DNA of 64,000 nt from assembly GCA_030613505.1 (NCBI GenBank), contig JAUWLW010000010.1, positions 1 to 64,000 on the forward strand, given 5' to 3'. Position numbers and translations under genes: made by a program. The DNA comes from Candidatus Zixiibacteriota bacterium. GTDB taxonomy: Bacteria; RBG-13-66-14; B26-G2; WVWN01. Positions 17,185-26,600 of this stretch are shown here, piece by piece. The notes below the pieces were generated by a model. The model saw only the letters and a list, made by a program, of their open reading frames with translations, was not told where the DNA came from and made no database searches. Positions within the stretch are counted from its first letter, which is position 1; each line of letters opens with the position of its first letter.

Positions 17185-19260
17185 GTGAAGAATAAGCATA
17201 AAGCGTTAGAGGTCTTGTTCGGCTTTTTAAGCGCGGCCGTGCCGTTCGCGGCTTACCTGATTACGCTGCCGACGACGATCACCTTCGAGGATTCGGGGCA
17301 AATCATCACCGCCGCGGCCAAGCTCGGCGTCTCCCACCCGTCGGGGTACCCGCTGGAGTCGCTTGTCGGCCAATTCTTCACGCTGGTCCCCTTCGGCCTC
17401 ATAGCCTGGCGGGTTAACCTCGCGTCGGCGGCCGTAGCCGCGGCCTGTTGCCTCGTAATATTCTTTCTGCTCCGCCGCCTGTTCCTGGAGATCAAGGAAG
17501 ACGCCCGGATAGCGGCGCCGGCTTCGGCGGCGGCCGCGGCGGCCGCTTTCGGTTTGGGCCGCGCATTCTGGAGCCAGGCCGTCGTCGCCGAGGCGTACGC
17601 GGTAAACGCGCTAGCGCTCGCGGCCGTGTTATACGCGGCTTTCAACTTCGTCCGCACGCGCGACGCGAGGTGGGGATACCTCGCGGCCTTCCTCGGCGGC
17701 GTCGCGCTCAGCGCCCACACTTCCTCGGCCATAATATCGATACCGGTAGCGGCGTACCTGATCTGGCGGTTCCGGAGGTTGCCGAGCCTCCGCGCCTTTT
17801 CCGCGGCGCTGGCGCTCGTCTTGCTCGGGTTCATGGTGTACCTCTATTTACCGATCCGCGCCGTCCAAGGGCCGGCTATAAACTGGGGCGACCCCCGCAC
17901 GCTGTCGCGCGCGTACGCCCACATTACGCGGCGGATGTACGGCGGCCCCAACCTGGTGCGGCTCCAGTTCCTGCCGTTTCATCTGCTCGAGATGGGGAAA
18001 TTCCTGTGGTGGGAATTCGCGCCCCCCGCGACATTGGCCGTGGCTGCCGGGATATTCATAGGGTTGAAAAGGCGGGCCAAGCCGTGGGGCTTCCTGGCGT
18101 TGTTGTTGTTAGTAACGGGGCCGCTGGCGACGGTGGCGTTGGTCCTCCTCCTACAAGGGCACCAAATTCCGGGTATTCAAGTTTGGTACATCCCCTTCTT
18201 TATGTTGTCGGCGCTGTTCTTGGGGCTGGCCCTCTTCAAGCTGACTACGAGGCGGAACGCCTGGGTTCGGCGCGGCGGATACGCCGCCCTCGCGCTCGCC
18301 GTGGCTTTGCCGCTGGCGTTTAATTTCTATTGGAACGACTACCGCGACTTCTACTTCGCCGAGGACTACGGCGCCAATTTCCTCCGCACCATAGCGTACG
18401 GCGGCTTCAATATAATGTTCGAGCGCGGCTCGCTGGGAACTTTCGAGACCGCCTATTTAAAGAAAGTCGAGGGCCACCGACCGGACCACGTATTCGTCGA
18501 CGCGACGGGGAGCGTGTACTCCGAGTACGGCCGGTTCGCCGCGGGCCGCCTCGACCCGCGAGACCCGGTAGCGGCGCGATTGTGGGAGCGCGCCTTCGAG
18601 CGGGATATTTTGACGTCGCCCTCCCACCAAGACGTCTACTACAGCATCGTCAGGGAAGAAGTTACGTCGTACGGCTTCGCCCTCGAGCCCGCCGGGATGT
18701 TGTTCCGCGTCGCGACGCCGCCGCTCGAGCGGCGGCCCGTATCGCCCGTTTGGAGCCGTTACGCCATGCGGGGCGTCGCCGACGTCGAGGCCGACCCCGC
18801 CTCCCCGCGCTACCTGGCCGAAGAGTGGACCCGCGACGGCATTAGTAAATATAAGCTGATGTTGGCGAGAGATTATTACCTGGCGGGCGAGACCGACAGA
18901 GCGCTCGCCACACTCGCCGAGGCGGCGCCCATCGCCAACGATATGACGGAATCTTTGCTCGAGCTGGCCAATATCTACGCTTTGTACGGCTACTATGAAG
19001 AATCCATACCCTACTACGACCAGGCTCTCGAGGCTTTCCCGCGCAAAGGCGTAGGCGACGCGAGCTTCCGACTCCACTACGCTCAAATCCTGGCCAACAA
19101 AGCGATCGCGTACCTGCATATCGGCGACGTCGACGCCGCGGAGGAGGCCTTCCTCCAGTCGCTGGAAATCTACCCGGACAATCCCGACATCCGTCGCGTG
19201 GCGCGTCGCGAAAATCTCGAAGCGGCCGCTCGATTGTTCGCCGGCGGAAGCCAACCGTAA
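17185..19260 (+). CDS. DUF2723 membrane protein with C-terminal TPR
   Basis: A 691-residue protein. The first 420 residues hold about ten transmembrane segments with the DUF2723 signature near the N-terminus (TFEDSGQIITAAAKLG ... SHPSGYPLESL). DUF2723 proteins belong to the GT-C fold and are thought to transfer sugars from lipid carriers in the periplasm. The acidic residues ED at 31-32 would be the candidate catalytic pair. The C-terminal 200 residues include TPR-like helices (LANIYALYGYYEESIPYYDQAL; IGDVDAAEEAFLQSLE). The start is GTG 17185 with a weak Shine-Dalgarno. A second GT-C-like gene follows. Confidence 0.82.
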   Translation: MKNKHKALEVLFGFLSAAVPFAAYLITLPTTITFEDSGQIITAAAKLGVSHPSGYPLESLVGQFFTLVPFGLIAWRVNLASAAVAAACCLVIFFLLRRLFLEIKEDARIAAPASAAAAAAAFGLGRAFWSQAVVAEAYAVNALALAAVLYAAFNFVRTRDARWGYLAAFLGGVALSAHTSSAIISIPVAAYLIWRFRRLPSLRAFSAALALVLLGFMVYLYLPIRAVQGPAINWGDPRTLSRAYAHITRRMYGGPNLVRLQFLPFHLLEMGKFLWWEFAPPATLAVAAGIFIGLKRRAKPWGFLALLLLVTGPLATVALVLLLQGHQIPGIQVWYIPFFMLSALFLGLALFKLTTRRNAWVRRGGYAALALAVALPLAFNFYWNDYRDFYFAEDYGANFLRTIAYGGFNIMFERGSLGTFETAYLKKVEGHRPDHVFVDATGSVYSEYGRFAAGRLDPRDPVAARLWERAFERDILTSPSHQDVYYSIVREEVTSYGFALEPAGMLFRVATPPLERRPVSPVWSRYAMRGVADVEADPASPRYLAEEWTRDGISKYKLMLARDYYLAGETDRALATLAEAAPIANDMTESLLELANIYALYGYYEESIPYYDQALEAFPRKGVGDASFRLHYAQILANKAIAYLHIGDVDAAEEAFLQSLEIYPDNPDIRRVARRENLEAAARLFAGGSQP

Positions 19261-19383
19261 GCTTTCTCTAACGGCCCGCCGTTCGTCGAAGCGAGGCTGA
19301 GATAGTCAGTCGGATACCGGCCGGCGGAGCCGGGCGCCGAATGAACCACCACCCCCAACCGGACTTCAACCCAAACGCCGCTT

Positions 19384-21003
19384 ATGAGTAATATATTTAA
19401 AAATCCAAAGTTGCCGTTAGCCGTCACGCTATCCTTGGCGGTGCTAGCGCCCGCCGTCTGGCTCGCGACCGTGATCCCCGTCGAGGGGTTAAACTTGCCC
19501 TCGGACGACGCCTGGATCCATCAGGTCTTCGCCCGCAACCTGGCCCGCGAGGGGCGGTTCGAGTACAACCCGGGAGAGCGCTCCGCCGGCGTCACGGGCC
19601 CGATTTGGACCATGCTCTTGAGCGAGACCTATTTCTTCCACCTCCCGCCGCGCGTCGCGGCTCTGGTACTGACCGTGGCGAGCCACATGTTGTGGGTGGG
19701 GGCGATATACTGGCTCTGCCGGGGCCTCTGGCCGGATCGGTCGCGTTGGTGGCCCGCGGCCGCGGCGTGCCTATTTACTCTCTTCGGACCGGCGGTGTGG
19801 TTCTCGGTATCCGGCATGGAGACGTCGCTGTTCTTCGGCCTGGCGACGGTGGCCGCCGCGGCCTTCGGCCGGCGCCGCCACGCCGTCGCCGGTTTCGCGG
19901 CCGCGGCCGCGGTACCGGTTCGACCCGAGGGAGGCATACTGGTCGCCATGCTGTTCGCGTGGTGGGTCTTCACGTTGGTCCGTGAGAAGCGGCGGCCGAA
20001 CGCGGGCGAGCTGGTCGGCTACGTATTAATGCCGCTCCTGTTCGATACGCCGTTCGTCGTCCACAATTGGATTGCGGCGGGCGTTCCTTTCCCCTCGACG
20101 TATTTCGGCCGGCACTGGCTTTATTTGGGGAACGTGGACCCGGACAAACGCATCGTATGGAACGGCCCACCCATTCTGGCGTTCTACTGGTACCGCTACC
20201 TTCAAGTCTGGATGCTGGGGCAAAACGACCTGTCCAACGCCATGAAGATCTTCACGGAACCCGCAGTGCTCAGCCAACTCGGCCTGTGGGCCGCGGTCAT
20301 CCAGCTCGTTCGCCGCCGCCTGCAATCGGGTTTCGGGTTCTTCATAATCTGGGTGCTGCTCCACAACCTCGTCTACGCCTTCCTTTTGCCCAACTTCGGG
20401 ACCGCGGGCAGATACGAGGGCTGCAACTTCGCGCTATTTGCCATCGCTATACCGTACGGCGCCCTGTTCTTGCTGGGTCGGGTTAAGGACAGGGCTTTCA
20501 AGATAATCCCGTACGTCTTCGTCGCCGCGGCTTTCGTCTCGGCCGCGGGCTCGTATTTACACTGGCGGATGATGTACGCCGATAACATCCACCACATCAC
20601 CACCGTCCACGAGAGGGCCGGCAAATGGGTGGCCCAAAACCTCCCGAAGGAAGCACGTATAGCGGCCTTCGACATCGGCGTGTTCGGTTACTACGCGGAC
20701 CATTACATCATCGACCTGGGCGGCCTCCTCGACCGCGAGGCCGACGAATATCTCCGAACCAAAACCATGAGCCGGTACCTAAAAAAGAAGGATGCCGACT
20801 ACGTCGCTATGATGGAGATCGAAACGCCGGATATCATACCGTTACCCGAACGGCTCGGCTTCTATCGCGACGAGGGCAAGGTCTTCCGCACCGAATACCT
20901 TAAATCGTGGACGCTCAATATCAGCCGGCGACGATGGATAAACGTAACCGCGATAGCGTACCCGCGGCTTGGCCTTTACAAAATTAAGTTTCTAAGCGAC
21001 TAA
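19384..21003 (+). CDS. GT-C fold membrane glycosyltransferase-like protein
   Basis: A 539-residue polytopic membrane protein. The first periplasmic loop carries LPSDDAWIHQVFARNLA ... GERSAGVTGPIW, the DD-containing loop typical of ArnT/PMT-like GT-C enzymes. About ten membrane segments and a soluble C-terminal domain of about 130 residues follow. The likely role is transfer of a sugar from a polyprenyl-phosphate donor on the periplasmic side. It follows the DUF2723 gene by 123 bases with no gene between. Substrate unknown. ATG 19384 has no clear Shine-Dalgarno. Confidence 0.78.
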   Translation: MSNIFKNPKLPLAVTLSLAVLAPAVWLATVIPVEGLNLPSDDAWIHQVFARNLAREGRFEYNPGERSAGVTGPIWTMLLSETYFFHLPPRVAALVLTVASHMLWVGAIYWLCRGLWPDRSRWWPAAAACLFTLFGPAVWFSVSGMETSLFFGLATVAAAAFGRRRHAVAGFAAAAAVPVRPEGGILVAMLFAWWVFTLVREKRRPNAGELVGYVLMPLLFDTPFVVHNWIAAGVPFPSTYFGRHWLYLGNVDPDKRIVWNGPPILAFYWYRYLQVWMLGQNDLSNAMKIFTEPAVLSQLGLWAAVIQLVRRRLQSGFGFFIIWVLLHNLVYAFLLPNFGTAGRYEGCNFALFAIAIPYGALFLLGRVKDRAFKIIPYVFVAAAFVSAAGSYLHWRMMYADNIHHITTVHERAGKWVAQNLPKEARIAAFDIGVFGYYADHYIIDLGGLLDREADEYLRTKTMSRYLKKKDADYVAMMEIETPDIIPLPERLGFYRDEGKVFRTEYLKSWTLNISRRRWINVTAIAYPRLGLYKIKFLSD

Positions 21004-21018
21004 ACTTCCCAGCGCCTT

Positions 21019-21600
21019 ATGGCGTCCAATACTAGCGGTGGAGAAAGAAAAAAGGCCGTCGTATCCCGGGAAATGGTGGACCGGGCCCGCGACGGCGACG
21101 ACGAGGCGTTCGGCATCATCGTCGAGACCTACCGCGACCGGCTTTTCGGCTTGGCCTTGGGCATCGTGCGCAACAGGGATACGGCGGAAGACGTCGTACA
21201 AGAGGCGTTTATAAAGGCCTATAAAAACCTCAAACGCTTTCGCGGCGACGCCAGTATATATACTTGGTTGTACCGGATTGCGGTCAACACGGCGCATAAC
21301 CACCTGAGGAAAGCGAAGCGGGCGGCGGAAGTTGACTTCGACGACGTGGCGCCTTTTATCGAAGCGCGCGGCCTCAACCCGGCCGAAAGCGCCGCCAACG
21401 TGGAACTGGGGGAGGCCATCGACGGCGCCGTCCGCCAGCTGCCGCCGCGCCAACAGGAGGTCTTTATACTGCACTACTTCGAACAGATGACTCATCGCGA
21501 GATAGCGGAGACGCTGGGCGTAACGGAAGGGGCGGTGAAAGCCAATTTCTTCCACGCCGTACAAAAACTCAAAGGGGCGTTAAGACCGTACGTAACGTAA
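21019..21600 (+). CDS. ECF-type RNA polymerase sigma factor
   Basis: A 193-residue extracytoplasmic-function sigma factor. Region 2 is DEAFGIIVETYRDRLFGLA ... DTAEDVVQEAFIKAYKNL. Region 4 is LPPRQQEVFILHYFE ... REIAETLGVTEGAVKANFFHA. It is followed 13 bases later by a zinc-finger anti-sigma gene and then a Spy-like periplasmic protein, the usual layout for an envelope-stress regulon. It resembles the RpoE-like ECF groups. The signal is unknown. Confidence 0.95.
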   Translation: MASNTSGGERKKAVVSREMVDRARDGDDEAFGIIVETYRDRLFGLALGIVRNRDTAEDVVQEAFIKAYKNLKRFRGDASIYTWLYRIAVNTAHNHLRKAKRAAEVDFDDVAPFIEARGLNPAESAANVELGEAIDGAVRQLPPRQQEVFILHYFEQMTHREIAETLGVTEGAVKANFFHAVQKLKGALRPYVT

Positions 21601-21613
21601 ACAGGTAACGAAC

Positions 21614-22819
21614 ATGGAAAGCGAAGCCAAAAAAAGCGCGTGCCGTAAATGGCAAATTATCCTCGGCGAATACGTCCTGGGGACCGTCGACGAGCGCGAC
21701 CGCGTACGTCTCGAGCGGCACCTCGCCCGGTGCGAGCGCTGCCGGCGCGAGCTCGCCGAGACGGAAAAAATGTACCGACTCCTGGGCGACTTCGAGCTCG
21801 CGAAACCGGGGCCGTTCTTCGCCGCGAAAGTGGCGCGCGCCGTCCGCGGCGGGGCCGAAGCCGTCGCGCCGGGGCCGGCAGAAGAAAGACCCCTCGCCGG
21901 GTTCGGGCGTTGGATGCGCCGGCCGGCGGTAGCGTCGGCGGTAGCGGCCGCGTCTCTCGCCGTAGTGGCGGCAGTATTGTACGTTAATATATGGCTGCCG
22001 CGCGCGCCGCAAGAGCTCGTAACACCCACGGCCGGCGAAGTCGCGCCGGCGGCCGGAAAATTAGCCGCGGCGCCGGCTCGAGAAAAAGAGACCCCGCCCC
22101 CGGAAGAAAAACGGGGCGTAGAGCCGTGGAGGGCTCGAGCCGGCGCCGGCACGCCGCGCGAGGTCGCTCTTCCGTCGCCCGCGACGTCCGTAACCGGGGA
22201 AGCGACGGCCGACGAATTAGCGGCGGCGGCCGGTAAACCGGCTGAAGTGCCGGCTCGAGACGAAGACGCCGTCCCCGCGGAAGGACGGTCGGGAATGGCG
22301 TCGCGAGGACCTCGGGCGGGAGCAGGTGCGGCCGGCGAAGCCGCCCCTCGCCGCTTTGACCTCGCCGCGACTGAGGAAAAGTCGGCCCGGACGCTCGTGG
22401 CTAAAGAAGCAGCCCGGGCGGAAGCACCTTATCCGGTAACGGCTTCGCCCGAAACTTACGAAACGGCGCCGGCGCCGTTCGCGGCCTGGACCCGCACCAC
22501 CGACAGCGCTTCGGACTACGCCCGGCGCGCCGGAGCTTCTACGTTCGGACGCCTGGCCGACGACGACGGACCGCCGGCGTTGGCCGAAGACGAGGTCTTG
22601 ACCGCGGCCGACGTCGAAGTCTTGATGGACGCGCGCTTCGAAGCCGACGTCGAGCGGCTCACCGGCGACGGCGCCGCGTTGGTGGACTACGTCACGCCCA
22701 ACGGCCTGCTCATGACGTACATCTACGAACTGCCGGTGGAAGAGCAAAGAATGCTGTTGAGTCGCCTGCGGCGGAAAGCGGAGGCCGCGACCGCCGCGGA
22801 GTTGTTGCTTTCGCACTGA
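21614..22819 (+). CDS. Zinc-finger anti-sigma factor, single-pass membrane protein
   Basis: A 401-residue partner of the ECF sigma factor. The N-terminal zf-HC2 domain shows H36-x3-C40-x2-C43, with C10 as probable fourth ligand. One transmembrane helix lies at about 103-126. The periplasmic part of about 270 residues is mostly low-complexity Ala/Glu/Pro/Arg sequence ending in a more ordered region (DVEVLMDARFEADVERLTGDG onward split into helices). Under stress the membrane part would be cleaved or altered to release sigma. The long disordered linker is unusual for the family. Confidence 0.88.
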   Translation: MESEAKKSACRKWQIILGEYVLGTVDERDRVRLERHLARCERCRRELAETEKMYRLLGDFELAKPGPFFAAKVARAVRGGAEAVAPGPAEERPLAGFGRWMRRPAVASAVAAASLAVVAAVLYVNIWLPRAPQELVTPTAGEVAPAAGKLAAAPAREKETPPPEEKRGVEPWRARAGAGTPREVALPSPATSVTGEATADELAAAAGKPAEVPARDEDAVPAEGRSGMASRGPRAGAGAAGEAAPRRFDLAATEEKSARTLVAKEAARAEAPYPVTASPETYETAPAPFAAWTRTTDSASDYARRAGASTFGRLADDDGPPALAEDEVLTAADVEVLMDARFEADVERLTGDGAALVDYVTPNGLLMTYIYELPVEEQRMLLSRLRRKAEAATAAELLLSH

Positions 22820-22845
22820 TCCCACAGGTTACCGGGGGTATTGCG

Positions 22846-23358
22846 ATGAAGACGATCGTAACGCGCGCTTTCGCCAAGGCTTGCCTTGCGGCGGCCTTCC
22901 TCGTCGCGGCGTCCTACGCCCAGCAACCGCCGGAGGACGCGCCGCCGGAACGCGAGGCCGTCCGGGCAGCGATCAACGCCATCAAACAGAAAAAGGTGGT
23001 CGACGTCCTCGAGCTGGAAGACGGCGAGGAAGAAACCTTCCTGGGCGTCTATAATCGCTGGGAGGAAGTACGTTGGCGGTACCGCGAGCGGCGCGACGCC
23101 CTGATGGAGGAGGTCCGGCTGGTAATGGCGGGAATCGACGGTAGGCCCCTGGCCGAAATACTCGACGACGTCGACGCCGTGGACGCGGAGAACCGGGGTT
23201 CCGAAGACCGCCTACGGTCCGAGTTCCGGTCGTTGTTGTCCGAAGAACAATACGCCAAGCTATTACTGTTTGAGCACAACTTCAACCGTACGCTCCGCCG
23301 CCTGGTCCAGGAACAGCAGCGCCCCGCGCCGCCGGGGCCCGCGACGTCGGAGCCGTAA
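22846..23358 (+). CDS. Spy/CpxP-like helical periplasmic protein
   Basis: A 170-residue exported protein: signal peptide ends near SYA-QQ. The mature part is highly charged and helical (EEVRWRYRERRDALMEEVRL; LRSEFRSLLSEEQYAKLLLFE), in the manner of Spy/CpxP or zinc-resistance-associated proteins. The LTxxQ motif is replaced by LSEEQYAKL. It is the third gene of the ECF operon, 26 bases after the anti-sigma gene. A periplasmic chaperone or stress-sensing role is inferred. Confidence 0.75.
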   Translation: MKTIVTRAFAKACLAAAFLVAASYAQQPPEDAPPEREAVRAAINAIKQKKVVDVLELEDGEEETFLGVYNRWEEVRWRYRERRDALMEEVRLVMAGIDGRPLAEILDDVDAVDAENRGSEDRLRSEFRSLLSEEQYAKLLLFEHNFNRTLRRLVQEQQRPAPPGPATSEP

Positions 23359-23378
23359 AGCCATCTCCGCGAAAATAT

Positions 23379-23406
23379 AACGCCCGGGTGCGCCGGGCGT
23401 TTTTTA
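23379..23406 (+). terminator. Terminator of the ECF operon, possibly bidirectional
   Basis: The stem ACGCCCGG/CCGGGCGT is followed by six T on the plus strand. On the minus strand the hairpin is followed by TTATATTTT, so it may also end the bamA-tamB-trm112 transcript. Confidence 0.85.
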
Positions 23407-23437
23407 TTGCGCGCTTCCGTGATCGTCGGCGCGCCCC

Positions 23438-23602
23438 TCAATCGCGCTCCGCCTCCTCGACCAGCATTACGGGAATGCCGTCGCGGACGGGATATTTAAG
23501 GCCGCACTTACAGCATATTATCTTCTGGTTCTCCTCGTCGTACTCGACGTCGCCCTTGCAATCCGGGCAAGCCAAGATCTCCAAGAGTTCCTTGTCTATC
23601 AT
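23438..23602 (-). CDS. Trm112-family zinc-binding protein (54 aa)
   Basis: A 54-residue gene read from the sequence: ATG 23602 with GGGAG upstream, TGA at 23438. The product begins MIDKELLEILACPDCKGDV and continues with a second CCKCGLKYPVRDGIPVMLV block, the pattern of bacterial Trm112/YcaR proteins. Trm112 proteins activate methyltransferases; bacterial members are often encoded by lipid A or cell-envelope genes. It lies 18 bases after the tamB stop and is probably co-transcribed with tamB and bamA. Confidence 0.88.
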   Translation of the reverse strand: MIDKELLEILACPDCKGDVEYDEENQKIICCKCGLKYPVRDGIPVMLVEEAERD

Positions 23603-23620
23603 GAGCACTGCTCCCGTCTG

Positions 23621-26600
23621 TTAGTATTTGCGAATAAAACGGAGGCCGAGGCCGTAACGCTGACTCCCCTCGTCTTCGAACGTGCTGCCGACGAGGTAGA
23701 AGTCCCGCCGCAGCTCGTAGTCCACCTCCGCGGCGTGCTCCAGCTCGCGGCCGCCGGAAACGTCCTCGCTGTACCTGCCAGTATAAGAGACGAAGAGGTC
23801 GTGGGTCAAGTGTTGTCCGACCGTGAATTCGGCGTGCGGGTTCTCCTGCTCCCCCCGGAAGACGTTGGCGTCGAATTCGAAGACGTCGACCCCCACCTCG
23901 CGGCGCACGGCGCGCGCTACCTCCGCCTCGGCGTAGTGGCGCACGTAGTCGCTCGAGCCCTTGGAGGCCAGCTCGCCCGAGCTGAGGTCGTTGTAGTCTT
24001 CCCACGTAACGTCCAGCGCCAATACCTTCATGATTTCGTCCTGCGCCAACCCCACCGTTTGACCCGAGCTGAGTTCGTAGCTGAGCGTGACCTCGGGCTC
24101 CTCCAGCGTCCCGGTGACGTCGACGTAAACGACGGCGTCGGCGTTCCCCTGGCGCACGGCGCGTATCACGCGCTTGGCCCGCAGTTTGATGACCGGGTTC
24201 AACTCCTCGGTACCGGTCAATATTATGTCGGCCTGCTCGACCGTGAAATCGCGCTTGAGGAAGTAGTAGTAACCCCGGCGGGAGTGCAACTCGCCGGCAT
24301 AAAAAGTCGCGGCGCCGGTTTTGCGGAAAGTCACGTCGGCTTCGAACTCGATCTCGGCGTCCTTATTCCTAAGCCATAGATTCCCCGGCGCCAGGACGTG
24401 GACTTCGTAGTCCAAGCCCCCGGCGGAAGGGCCCCCGGCCGCCGACTCCTCGCCGAAATCTATGGTAATAAGGCCACTCGATAGTTCGACTTCCGCCTGG
24501 GCTCGGAGTCGGCCCACCGGACCGCTGACGTTGGCCTCGACGTCTCCCAGCACCTGCACCCCCCGCACGGCGCGTATAACGTAATCTTCCAGCGAGACCG
24601 ATAAATCCAGCTCCACCGGCCGCAGACCTTCGAACGATACGCTCCCCCAGGCGAGCCCGCTGCCCTCGTCGAGGCCGAACGTCACCGGGGCTTCGGCCGT
24701 GACGACGACGCTGTTCCCCCGGGCTTCGACGACTCCCGAGAGGTTCGAAAAGGACGAGCGTAAGGGGCGAGCTACCCCCTCGCCCTCCAAGACCTCGACC
24801 CGGCCCCCGAAGACGGGGTCGCGGTAAGTACCACCCAACTCCAGTAAGCCCCGGACTTCCCCGCCCGTAATCAACACTTCGTCCGTAAAGGGATTGAGCG
24901 CGCGAAGGTCGAGGTCGATAAAATCGACTCTAAGCTCGAGCTCGCCCGGCGGCGCCGATTCTGCGTCCCCACCCAGGGCCAGGGGCAACTTACCCGTAAC
25001 CACGACGTTGGGAAGCGTCTTCTCGGAGAGCGATATTTCGCGGATGGCGACGACGCCGTCGCGGTACGTGAAGTCGGCGCGCCCCTTGGCGAAGTACACC
25101 CCTCCCCAACGCGCTTCGCTCAATAGGAAGTTGCCGCGTACGATGGGGGAGGACGCGGTTCCGGTGGCCGTGATAACGCCGTCGACGAACCCGCCTTCGA
25201 CTATGCCTTCCTTATACAACGAGGTAAGGGCATCCAACTTGAACTTGGAAAACCTCACCGTGACGTCCAAGGGCTCGTCGCCCTCGCCGGCCAGAGCGGA
25301 GAGCGGCAGGTAGGCCGCGGCGCGGAGCGTCCCGCCGGCCAAACCCGCGACCAAACCGGGGACGATCAATCGGTTCCGCTCGTACGAAACCTCTCCCTCT
25401 ATATAATCGATCGGTTGGCCGTTGACGAAGACGTTGGAGGCGGCGAGGCTGGCGTAGAAAACGGGAGCATCCGTCGTGCCCTTTATATCCAAACGAACGT
25501 TATCCAACTTCCCGCCCAGGCTCGGCCCCACGCCCGCCGGTAATAACTCGTCGAGCGGAACGCCGCGGCCTTCGACCACCAGGGCCAATCCCCCGCCGTC
25601 TAAGCCCGCCGAGCCGGTCAAAGCGAGCTCGCCGCCGCGGAACTTCAAAACGCCGCCGCTCAGGGCGCTCCGGTCCTTTTCGCGGCTGACGACCAGCGGC
25701 TGCGTCAGCTCAGCTTCCGTTTCCCCCAAGTCCAGCTTGAAACTGTTCACTTCCATGCGCCCGGAGCGACTATCGTAAGTTAAATCAAAACGTGCGTTAT
25801 CGCCGTCCTGGCGCTCCACGTACCCGTTCCGAAAGACGTATACGCCGTCCTCGGCGTCGAGGTCGGCATAAGCGCGGGTAAGGGCGAGGGGGCCGAGCGA
25901 TATGTCCCATACCATAACGCGAACTTCGGCGCGGTCGTCGGCGCCGATGTTATTCCAGTACCCCTCCACCCGGGCGACGCCGCACTTAACCCGGTCGTAG
26001 ACGAGGTCCTTGAACACGACGCCGCCCTCGAAAGACGGGTGTTCGTATGAACCGAAGATGCGGCCGTCGACCGATACCGCGCCCCTCAACGCGCGCCACT
26101 CCCCCTCCGCGACGAACCGCTCGACCGGGACCAGGCGGGCTTGGATTTCCAAATCCAACGCCTCCGGGTCGGCGTCGCCCTTCACGAAGAAGTCCCCTCC
26201 GCCCCCCAAGCGCAGGAACAAGCCGGAGATGTATACCCGAGACGGCGCGCAGCGGACGTCCGCGTTTCCGCCGTCGATTAATATCGGCCCCAGCCGGCCG
26301 GGGCCCAAATACAACGAAACGTCGACGGCGAAGTCGTCGGGGCTCGCGCCGGAGCCCGCGAACTGCAGCCGGACGTCGAGGTCGGTCTCGAGAAAGCTGC
26401 TTTGAACGTAGTCGGCGAGGTTCACGCGCAGCAAGTGGCCCTCGCCCCAATATACCGGCCTATCGTTCGAGAAATCGAGCGTCATCTTGACGTAGGCGGG
26501 CGTTTCGTTGATGCGGCCTTCGAAACCACCCAGGCGGAGCCGGCGCGCCGCGATGTCGAAGTCGTAGAAGGCGAAGGCGTCGCGCACGTCGTAGCCGTAC